A stretch of DNA of 9,597 nucleotides from Bacillota bacterium (lineage in GTDB: Bacteria > Bacillota > Clostridia > Christensenellales > Aristaeellaceae): contig JAEWRJ010000132.1 of the NCBI GenBank assembly GCA_023460055.1, forward strand, positions 1 to 9,597. Direction: 5' to 3'. Positions 1-6,218 of this stretch are shown one piece after another. A model generated the notes under the pieces. It did not search any database. It was not told where the DNA came from and saw nothing but the letters and a program-made list of their open reading frames with translations. The first letter of the stretch is position 1. Each line of letters starts with the position of its first letter. A program made the position numbers and the translations under genes.

Positions 1-188
1 CTTTGGATCAGCTGCTGGCTGACCTCCTGACGGAAATTGGGACGGGCTCAGGCCGGGATGAGCTGATCCAGCGATATAATCAAAGCATCGGCTTTTACAG
101 AGCGTGCGCTGACTATACCGTGGATAACGACCGGGGCATAGCTGTCGGCGTTCAGAAGATCATCGCGCTGGTGCACCGCGTCATATAG
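1..188 (+). CDS. C-terminal fragment of a probable shikimate kinase (partial at 5' end)
   Basis: An open frame (codons in phase with base 3) enters from the left edge and stops at TAG 186-188, leaving about 61 residues. The tail reads R-x(n)-FYRACADYTVDND followed by an amphipathic helix, which resembles the end of shikimate kinases (R-x-x-x-Y-x-x-x-AD-x-x-V-D-x-D, then a closing helix). Shikimate kinase phosphorylates shikimate with ATP in the cytoplasmic chorismate pathway. The nucleotide-binding P-loop and the shikimate-binding residues lie outside the window, so the call rests on the tail alone. The TTG at 3 could formally be a start, but no ribosome binding site can be seen and a truncated longer gene is more likely. 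Another small P-loop kinase is the main alternative. It is followed by a hairpin and a terminator-like structure, so it probably ends the upstream transcription unit. Confidence 0.5.
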   Translation, partial: LDQLLADLLTEIGTGSGRDELIQRYNQSIGFYRACADYTVDNDRGIAVGVQKIIALVHRVI

Positions 189-192
189 AGGA

Positions 193-213
193 AGGCTGCG
201 CATCCGGCAGCCT
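193..213 (+). other. Small perfect hairpin downstream of the partial kinase gene
   Basis: AGGCTGC (193-199) and GCAGCCT (207-213) form a perfect 7-bp stem with a 7-base loop, starting only 4 bases after the stop codon at 188. It is not followed by a T-run, so it is not a classical terminator by itself. It may protect the 3' end of the upstream messenger or cause a pause before the stronger hairpin at 259-295. It may also be chance in GC-rich sequence. Confidence 0.3.
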
Positions 214-258
214 GGAATCTTCAGATTATTTACAATAGGTATCAATGTTAACCCGTTT

Positions 259-295
259 CACGGCCTTGCTTTTTAAGCAAAGCCGTGCTATTTTT
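259..295 (+). terminator. Intrinsic terminator between the kinase fragment and rbgA
   Basis: The left arm (259-271, beginning CACGGC and ending TTGCTT) pairs with the right arm (275-287, AAGCAA to GCCGTG) over 13 positions with a single C-A mismatch, closed by a TTT loop. It is followed at once by CTATTTTT (288-295). The GC-rich base, tight loop and T-run are those of a rho-independent terminator. It most simply ends the upstream transcript. Its T-run lies only 34 bases before the rbgA start at 330, leaving little room for a promoter between them, so it may instead act as a leader attenuator for the rbgA operon. Confidence 0.75.
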
Positions 296-314
296 GACAG
301 GTATTATCGGCCTG

Positions 315-320
315 AGGAGG
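315..320 (+). promoter_or_regulatory. Ribosome binding site that fixes the TTG start of rbgA
   Basis: A full AGGAGG sits 9 bases before TTG at 330. The open frame extends upstream to a GTG at 285, but that codon lies within the terminator stem, has no Shine-Dalgarno sequence, and would add 15 residues not found in RbgA proteins. The TTG gives a protein beginning M-T-I-S-W-Y-P-G-H-M, which matches the normal start of the family. Confidence 0.85.
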
Positions 321-329
321 GCGAAACGC

Positions 330-1166
330 TTGACCATTTCATGGTATCCCGGTCACATGGCGAAGGCAAAGCGGCAGCTGCAGGAGCAGCTGACGCGCGC
401 TGACGTGGTCATCGAGGTTTGCGATGCCAGGATTCCCCTGTCCAGCCGTAACCCTGATCTTGATCAGATGGTCCAGTATAAGCAGCGTATTGTGCTGCTT
501 AATAAGGCCGATCTGGCTGATCCGGGGCTGACGCAGGCATGGAGTGAACATTTAAAGGCACAGGGACTGACAGTTTTGGCCCTCAACAGCCTACGTTCTG
601 CCAATAAGGTTGTGCCCTTGATCGAAGCGGCGGCAAAGCAAAAGATTGAAAACGCTCAAAAGCGAGGGATCAAAAAAACGGTACGGGCTATGGTGGTCGG
701 CGTGCCCAACGTAGGAAAATCCACCCTGATCAACCTGATCAAGGGAAAGTCCACCATCAAAACGGCGGATATGCCGGGCGTCACCCGCAGCACGACGTGG
801 TTTCGCGTAACACCATATCTTGAATTGATGGACTCACCGGGTCTTCTGTGGCCCAAGCTGGAGGATCCTCTAGTGGCGCAGCGGCTTGCCTATATCGGAT
901 CCATCCGTGACCAGGTGCATGATACGCTGCAGCTGTGCTTGAATCTGCTGGACGAACTGATGAACACGCACGCCGATATGTTGCTCGCGCGCTATAAGCT
1001 GACGGACACGACCCTTCGGGGAGAAAAACTGCTGGAAGCGATATGCGCGGGCAGATGTTTTCTTGTGCGAGGCGGGGAACTGGATATAGAGAGGGGCATC
1101 ATGGCGGTGCTTGACGAGTTTCGCGGAGGAAAAATCGGCCGTATAACCCTGGAAGCCCCGCAATGA
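330..1166 (+). CDS. rbgA: Ribosome biogenesis GTPase RbgA (YlqF)
   Basis: A 278-residue protein, close to the 282 residues of Bacillus subtilis RbgA. RbgA is a cytoplasmic GTPase that acts late in 50S subunit assembly, allowing proteins such as uL16 to join. The sequence shows the circularly permuted GTPase order typical of the family: WYPGHMAKAK at the N-terminus, DARIPLSSRNP at 32-42, G4 NKAD at 58-61, G5-like LNS near 85-87, the P-loop GVPNVGKS at 124-131, G2 threonine in PGVTR near 152, and G3 DSPG at 168-171. The roughly 90 residues after that form the RNA-binding C-terminal domain. The start is TTG, chosen by a strong AGGAGG and by family alignment. The weak start codon may lower its expression. 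Its stop overlaps the rnhB start (ATGA), as expected for translational coupling. rbgA-rnhB adjacency is common in Firmicutes and supports both calls. Confidence 0.96.
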   Translation: MTISWYPGHMAKAKRQLQEQLTRADVVIEVCDARIPLSSRNPDLDQMVQYKQRIVLLNKADLADPGLTQAWSEHLKAQGLTVLALNSLRSANKVVPLIEAAAKQKIENAQKRGIKKTVRAMVVGVPNVGKSTLINLIKGKSTIKTADMPGVTRSTTWFRVTPYLELMDSPGLLWPKLEDPLVAQRLAYIGSIRDQVHDTLQLCLNLLDELMNTHADMLLARYKLTDTTLRGEKLLEAICAGRCFLVRGGELDIERGIMAVLDEFRGGKIGRITLEAPQ

Positions 1167-1792
1167 CACGACTGAGCCGTGAGGACCGGCTTGAGCAGCT
1201 CCTTTCGTGCGATCTGCCGTTTTGGCGGCAGGGTATCCGCCTGGCCGGAATGGATGAAGTTGGCCGGGGGCCGCTGGCCGGCTGCGTGACGGCTGCCTGC
1301 GTTGTGATGACGTCTGATTCCCGCATACTGTGGGTGGACGATTCAAAGAAGCTGTCACCATCCAGGCGCGAGAAAGTATATGAAGAGATCATTCGGACAG
1401 CCCGGTTCGTCGGCATCGGCCGGGTTGAGGCGGAGGAGATCGACCGCATCAATATTTTGCAGGCAACCATGAAGGCTATGCGGCAAGCGGCAAACGGAGC
1501 GGGGGCCGGCATTTATTTGGTGGACGCGGTGCAGCATCTCGGGCTTGACGGGGAGGAGCGCGCGCTGATCCACGGCGACGCGCTCAGCTATTCCATCGCT
1601 GCCGCCTCCATTGTGGCCAAGGTGGTGCGTGATCGGGAGATGGAAGAACTGGATAAGCGGTTTCCAATGTATGGATTTGCGAAAAACAAGGGATACGGCA
1701 CGGCAGAGCATATCAAGGCGCTGCGGGAATTCGGTCCCTGCCCCATCCACAGGCGCAGCTTTATCGGCCGGCTTCTGGCAATAGAAGCATGA
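1163..1792 (+). CDS. rnhB: Ribonuclease HII
   Basis: A 209-residue type 2 RNase H, which cuts the RNA strand of RNA-DNA hybrids and incises at single ribonucleotides in DNA, starting ribonucleotide excision repair. The DEDD metal-binding residues can be placed: D31 and E32 in the motif DEVGRGPLAG, D121 in LVDA, and D139 in HGD. The spacing of 18 between the last two equals that of the Escherichia coli enzyme. Other family marks are DDSKKLS (59-65), AASIVAKVVRD (147-157) and the C-terminal HRRSF. The length is usual for bacterial RnhB. The ATG overlaps the rbgA stop by 4 bases, with only a weak GGAAG upstream, so translation is probably coupled. Its stop in turn overlaps the yraN start. No missing residue or frameshift was seen. 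Confidence 0.97.
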   Translation: MTRLSREDRLEQLLSCDLPFWRQGIRLAGMDEVGRGPLAGCVTAACVVMTSDSRILWVDDSKKLSPSRREKVYEEIIRTARFVGIGRVEAEEIDRINILQATMKAMRQAANGAGAGIYLVDAVQHLGLDGEERALIHGDALSYSIAAASIVAKVVRDREMEELDKRFPMYGFAKNKGYGTAEHIKALREFGPCPIHRRSFIGRLLAIEA

Positions 1793-2133
1793 GCAGTTAT
1801 CAAAGCGGCCTGGAAGGTGAAGAGCAGGCCTGCGCCTATCTACGCGCGATGGGCATGCAGGTGCTCTTTACACGTTACCGCGCGGATGGGGGAGAAATCG
1901 ATATCATCGCCAGCGACGGCAGCAAGATCCGGTTTACGGAAGTAAAGTACCGGCCCCAAAGCCGCCTTGGCGCTGGGATAGCCGTTATTGATAAAGATAA
2001 GCGAAGGCGTCTTTTACGGGCGGCGAAGGCATACCTGAAAGAAAAGAGGCCAGGCACCTCATGGCAGATTGATCTGATAGAGATTACCCGCGCGGGCGTT
2101 TATCTGATCGAGGACGCGGCTCGCGGGCGATAG
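1789..2133 (+). CDS. yraN: UPF0102 family protein YraN, predicted PD-(D/E)XK-fold nuclease
   Basis: A 114-residue protein of the UPF0102/YraN family, whose cellular role is not settled; it has a restriction-endonuclease-like fold in known structures. Visible marks are the N-terminal G-x-x-GEE (7-12), GGEIDII (34-40) and FTEVKYR (49-55). E36, D38, E51 and K53 match the acidic and lysine positions expected of a PD-(D/E)XK site. The length is normal for the family. It begins within the rnhB stop codon (ATGA overlap), and rnhB-yraN-comM-dprA adjacency is common in bacteria, which points to DNA processing or repair as the likely field of action. Whether this copy cuts nucleic acid is inference. 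A perfect 10-base palindrome (CCCGCGCGGG) late in the gene is probably just codon choice. Confidence 0.92.
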   Translation: MSSYQSGLEGEEQACAYLRAMGMQVLFTRYRADGGEIDIIASDGSKIRFTEVKYRPQSRLGAGIAVIDKDKRRRLLRAAKAYLKEKRPGTSWQIDLIEITRAGVYLIEDAARGR

Positions 2134-2143
2134 GAATAAATTG

Positions 2144-5100
2144 ATGAAAAAAAGAACGCTGTACATAGGAATCGCGGGCCTGCTGATCATGGCGGCCCTT
2201 TTGGCCGTTTTATTGGGGCAGGGAAACGCTAAGGTGAGCTATGGCATCAATCTTCTGAAGAACGCGGACTTTGAGCGCGTGACAGGGGAGGATCTGCCGG
2301 AAGACTGGCTGCCTGACGCCTATCAGCGCATGCCCGGTACCAGCTTGTTTGAGTTGACAGGAGGCAGAACGGGACAGGGTATCCTCGTACACAATATGGA
2401 GCTCAACGATGCCCGTTTTATGCAGACCGTATCCGTCGCTCCCAATACTCTGTATGAACTCAGCGGCTATGTGAAGGCAGGGGCAGAGGAAGGTCGAGGC
2501 GCCAATATATCCATCGCCGATGTCTATGTGGAGTGGGTCGGCCTTATGGATACCGGGGACGCGTGGGAGCAGATCAAGGTCTATGGCCGCACAGGACCCC
2601 AGCAGCGGGAGCTGACTGTTTACGCGCGCCTGGGCGGCTATTCTTCGGAGAGCCTTGGACGGGCCGTGTTTGACGATCTGGCCCTGATGGCGGTTGAACA
2701 GGTGCCTGAGGGCGCGGATGTCTATTCCTGGGAAACATGGAAACCTGATAACAGCACACAGACAGATATCTCTCAGCCCGCGCCTGCCTGGCCCTGGTTG
2801 CTGGGGATCGCCTTCATTTGGCTCTGGTTTGCCCGAGATATGGCCCGGCGGGCTGAACTTGCGGCGCAGCGTAATTTGAGCAGAGAGCGCAAGCGTTTAT
2901 TCTACAGCGGCCTGATGTGGCTGCTGATCGTCGCTTTTGTAACCCGTGTGCTGATCGGTATCCTGATTCCCGGCTATGGGGTGGATGTGGGATGCTTCAC
3001 TGCTTGGTCAGACAGAATGTACCATGTCGGACCGGCGGATTTCTATATCACGGAGCAGCATAGCGACTATCCGCCCGGCTATATGCTGGCCTTGTGGCCG
3101 ATCGGGCTGATCGGCAACCTACTTGGAACAGGCGCAACCGAACTGTTGATCAAGCTGCCGGCGATTATCGCTGATATCGCGGCGATTGTCTTGATCTATC
3201 ACTATGTCAGAGAGCAGTTCAACCGCAAAACCGCTCTGTGGCTGGCCGCGATCTACGCCTTCAATCCGCTGGTTTACGTGACCGGCGCTGCCTGGGGGCA
3301 GGTGGACAGCATACCGACAGCCCTGATTATGTTGGTGATCCTTTTGATTTACAAGGGCAAATGGGGAGCTGCTTTGCCTGTTTATACCCTTTCCGTGCTG
3401 ATGAAGCCCCAGGCCTTGATGTTTGGCCCTCTGGGGCTGGCGGCCTTTGCGCTGTATCTGCTCAGAGGCGAGGATAAGCAGCGGTGGAAGCAGGCTATGG
3501 CAGGCATCGGAATATCTCTTGCTTTGGCCCTGGCGGTCATCCTTCCCTTCTCGCCAAAACAGGAAGGGGCAGGATGGCTGATCAAGCTTTATTCCGGCAC
3601 CATGACCTTTTACGGTTATGCCACGGTGAATGCCACCAATCTGTATTTTCTCTTCGGCCTCAACTGGCAGCCCATCGGCAGCGCGGCGCCTCTGTTGCTG
3701 CGCCTGGCTGGAGCGCTCAGCCTGATCGTGCCGGTCTGTCTGTATCTGTATAAAGGTACTGAGAAACCCGCAAGCCGCGAGCGCATATTGCTTGTGCTTT
3801 CCCTGCTTCCGGCTGCGGCCTGTCTTGCGCCCATGAACCTTAGCCTGACGGGCACATTGCTCATGGTATCGGGTTTCCTGGTCATATTGGTGCGCTTCCT
3901 GTCGGAGGGCAGTGTATACAATCTGCCCCTGCTTGGGGCAGTGATGCTGGTGGTTTTTTGCGCCCTGGGCGTGATGATGCATGAGCGCTACCTGTTCCCG
4001 GCCATCGGGCTGTTGATGCTGGCCTACGTAAAGCGCCGCGACCGGAGCATTCTTGTTCTGATGATTGCCCTGAGCTGCCTTGCCTTTATGAATGTAGGCA
4101 TCGCGCTCGATCGCGGCGTACGCATCGGCGGTGTTCCGGGTCATCTGGCTGCCCCTCTTTACGGCATTGACAGCGAGTCTGATTGGCTTGAGTACATTAT
4201 ATCAGCCGGGCAGGTTCTGGTCAGCGCAATGGCTGTCTTTGTGGGACTTACCCAGAGCCGCCTAGGTCAGCCGCTGCAGCCTGTGAAGCCTGCGGGGGTC
4301 AGGGATGACAAGGGGATCCAAGCGCAGGCCAGGCATAACGCCGCTGCTGCAAGGCTGCTCAGCCCTCATAACAACCCGCGGATCGACGGCAGAGATTGTT
4401 TGATCATGCTGCTTGTCACCCTGATCTACGCAGTGCCCGCGCTCACAAACCTGGGCGCTATGAAAGCCCCGCAGACATCCTGGGTATCAAGCGCTGAGGA
4501 CAGCGAGGTGATCCTTGACCTGGGCGAGGGACGCCGCTTCCATCTGCTTTATTATCCGGGAATAGAACAGCGGTGGGAAAGCGAGTTCAATGTATCTGTC
4601 AGCGATGATATGCAGCAATGGACTACATACGCGGCCCAGATGGATCCGGGCAACTGCTTCCAGTGGATGACCGTCAACAACTCTGTCCGCAATGGCAGCC
4701 CTGCTGTACTGGAAGGCCGCTATGTTAAAATTGCAGCCCCCAACCGCTTGACCACCATCATGGAGGTGCTTGCGCGCGACGCTGACAGCGAAGTGCAGAT
4801 CAAGCTCAGCCTGGCAGCGGGCAAGGGTGAGGCGCTTATTGATGAACAGGATTCATTGAACGGCGATCCCAGCTGGTATAACAGCACCTATTTTGATGAG
4901 ATTTATCACGCCAGAACCGGTTATGAGCATGCCAATGCCATCCGGGGGACCGATCCCAACAATACCTACGAAATATCGCACCCCCCGCTTGGCAAAGTAT
5001 TCATGGCCTTCTCCATCCTGCAATTTGGCATGACCCCATTCGCCTGGCGCCTGCCCGGCGCGCTGGCGGGTGTGTTCATGCTTCCCGGCATGTACCTGAT

Positions 5101-6193
5101 GGGCAAGCTGCTGACGAAAAAGCGGCTGTTCGGGTTTGTGGCCATAGCGCTGATGGCGCTGGATGGCATGCACTTCGCGCAGACCCGCATCGCGACCATT
5201 GACAGCTTTGTCACGCTGTTCATCATCTGGTCATACTACTTTATGTTCCGCTACGCGCTGGATGAGAATGCCGGCAGGAGCTTGAAGGGGGATATCATCA
5301 ACCTCGCTCTTTCCGGGTTATTCATGGGCCTTGCCATTGCCAGTAAATGGACGGGGATGTACGCGGGCGCTGGCCTTGCCCTCATCTTCTTCTGGGCGCT
5401 TGCCCGCAGGGTGAAAGAAGGCCTTGAAGCTCGCGAACTGAGCGAGGACGCGAGCCTTTCCATGGAGCGCAGGGAGGGCTTGTCAAGGATTGCGGACAAC
5501 TGGCAGCATCGAACGCTGCTGACCCTTGCCTGGTGCGTTTTGTTCTTTGTTATCGTCCCCGCGCTGATCTACTATGTCTCTTTTTATCCCTGGTTTATGC
5601 GCACGCCGGGCGGCCTTACCGTTCAAAAGGTCTGGGACGCGAGCACTTACATGTTCGATTATCATTCTGAGCCCGGGCGGGGAATGGATCATGCCTTCTA
5701 TTCACCCTGGTACCAATGGCCATTGATGATCAAACCTTTTTACTTCTATGCCGGGAAACGCATCGGCGATACGGGTAGCACCATCATGAGTTTCGGCAAC
5801 CCTGCTGTATGGTGGGGCGGTTTTGCCGCCGCGCTCATCCTAGCGGGTCTTTGGCTGCTGCGCCGCTTGCGGCCCAAGGCGGAGCATGCGGAAGATATTC
5901 GGCCGATATTGGTCATCCTTTCCTATATGGCCCAGTTTGTGCCTTGGATGCTTGTGCCGCGCGGGACCTACCTGTACCACTATTTCCCCTCAGTGCCCTT
6001 TATTATTCTGGCGGCAGTTCTTGTTCTCTGTTATCTTTACCGGAAAAATGAACGGCTGGGCAAAATCGTCACTGCCGCTTACCTGGTGATCGCGCTGGCG
6101 CTTTTCATCGGATTCTTCCCATACTACTCGGGCATTCGCGTATCCGCCGCCTGGCTCAACGCGATGCGCTGGCTGCCCAGGATCTATTATTGA
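2144..6193 (+). CDS. Giant two-module membrane glycosyltransferase: Gpi18-like plus protein O-mannosyltransferase (GT39) halves
   Basis: A 1349-residue polytopic membrane protein with two GT-C modules, each expected to move a sugar from a polyprenyl-phosphate carrier on the outer face of the membrane. Order: membrane segment about 4-27; a jelly-roll, CBM4/9-like domain about 36-186; membrane segment about 214-231; a basic cytoplasmic stretch; then module 1 (about 254-706), resembling COG5542/Gpi18 enzymes, with GVD281 in the first outer loop, DYPPGY 308-313, AWGQVD 383-388, KPQ 421-423 and HERY 613-616. A basic linker leads to module 2, a GT39/PMT enzyme: membrane segment about 752-773, an F5/8C-like (discoidin) domain about 785-882, the catalytic-type D918-E919 in DEIYHA, HPPLGK 946-951, R1015 and D1020 in TRIATIDS, SKWTG from 1067, and a C-terminal four-helix region with H1279. 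No MIR domain is seen. The ATG at 2144 is preferred to a TTG at 2141 because AGGA (2132-2135) is then 8 bases away; the site is weak. Substrates are unknown: O-mannosylation of secreted proteins or decoration of an envelope glycan are both possible. Confidence 0.88.
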   Translation: MKKRTLYIGIAGLLIMAALLAVLLGQGNAKVSYGINLLKNADFERVTGEDLPEDWLPDAYQRMPGTSLFELTGGRTGQGILVHNMELNDARFMQTVSVAPNTLYELSGYVKAGAEEGRGANISIADVYVEWVGLMDTGDAWEQIKVYGRTGPQQRELTVYARLGGYSSESLGRAVFDDLALMAVEQVPEGADVYSWETWKPDNSTQTDISQPAPAWPWLLGIAFIWLWFARDMARRAELAAQRNLSRERKRLFYSGLMWLLIVAFVTRVLIGILIPGYGVDVGCFTAWSDRMYHVGPADFYITEQHSDYPPGYMLALWPIGLIGNLLGTGATELLIKLPAIIADIAAIVLIYHYVREQFNRKTALWLAAIYAFNPLVYVTGAAWGQVDSIPTALIMLVILLIYKGKWGAALPVYTLSVLMKPQALMFGPLGLAAFALYLLRGEDKQRWKQAMAGIGISLALALAVILPFSPKQEGAGWLIKLYSGTMTFYGYATVNATNLYFLFGLNWQPIGSAAPLLLRLAGALSLIVPVCLYLYKGTEKPASRERILLVLSLLPAAACLAPMNLSLTGTLLMVSGFLVILVRFLSEGSVYNLPLLGAVMLVVFCALGVMMHERYLFPAIGLLMLAYVKRRDRSILVLMIALSCLAFMNVGIALDRGVRIGGVPGHLAAPLYGIDSESDWLEYIISAGQVLVSAMAVFVGLTQSRLGQPLQPVKPAGVRDDKGIQAQARHNAAAARLLSPHNNPRIDGRDCLIMLLVTLIYAVPALTNLGAMKAPQTSWVSSAEDSEVILDLGEGRRFHLLYYPGIEQRWESEFNVSVSDDMQQWTTYAAQMDPGNCFQWMTVNNSVRNGSPAVLEGRYVKIAAPNRLTTIMEVLARDADSEVQIKLSLAAGKGEALIDEQDSLNGDPSWYNSTYFDEIYHARTGYEHANAIRGTDPNNTYEISHPPLGKVFMAFSILQFGMTPFAWRLPGALAGVFMLPGMYLMGKLLTKKRLFGFVAIALMALDGMHFAQTRIATIDSFVTLFIIWSYYFMFRYALDENAGRSLKGDIINLALSGLFMGLAIASKWTGMYAGAGLALIFFWALARRVKEGLEARELSEDASLSMERREGLSRIADNWQHRTLLTLAWCVLFFVIVPALIYYVSFYPWFMRTPGGLTVQKVWDASTYMFDYHSEPGRGMDHAFYSPWYQWPLMIKPFYFYAGKRIGDTGSTIMSFGNPAVWWGGFAAALILAGLWLLRRLRPKAEHAEDIRPILVILSYMAQFVPWMLVPRGTYLYHYFPSVPFIILAAVLVLCYLYRKNERLGKIVTAAYLVIALALFIGFFPYYSGIRVSAAWLNAMRWLPRIYY

Positions 6194-6202
6194 TATCTTG
6201 TC

Positions 6203-6211
6203 AGGAGGAGG
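6203..6211 (+). promoter_or_regulatory. Strong ribosome binding site that decides the comM start
   Basis: AGGAGGAGG lies 7 bases before ATG 6219. The frame is open upstream to a TTG at 6198, but that start would have this purine run inside the coding sequence and no binding site of its own. Starting at 6219 gives M-L-A-R-A-x-x-F-A-L-x-G-I, the usual clostridial ComM beginning. Confidence 0.85.
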
Positions 6212-6218
6212 TCCGCGC

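Noticed and set aside
294..307. TTGACA followed by TATTAT, resembling a promoter before rbgA
   Set aside because: The two hexamers are only 2 bases apart, so they cannot act together; neither has a partner at 16-18 bases.
866..876. GGATCCTCTAG, resembling part of a cloning-vector polylinker
   Set aside because: It falls in frame within rbgA and encodes the expected E-D-P-L-V segment of the family (compare EDELVGLRLA in Bacillus), so it is chance and not vector contamination.
870..1512. Minus-strand open frames of 163 and 137 codons opposite rbgA and rnhB
   Set aside because: They lie opposite two well-supported genes with intact motifs, have no family resemblance, and are common shadows in GC-rich sequence.
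2086..2097. CCCGCGCGGG palindrome late in yraN
   Set aside because: It lies in coding sequence (T-R-A-G codons), has no T-run after it and no promoter nearby, and short GC palindromes are expected here.
3119..4144. A 341-codon open frame on the minus strand inside the glycosyltransferase gene
   Set aside because: Its translation is rich in H and Q with low-complexity runs, as expected from the reverse complement of membrane-helix codons rich in CTG and ATG. It has no recognisable motif, and the plus-strand protein is certain here.
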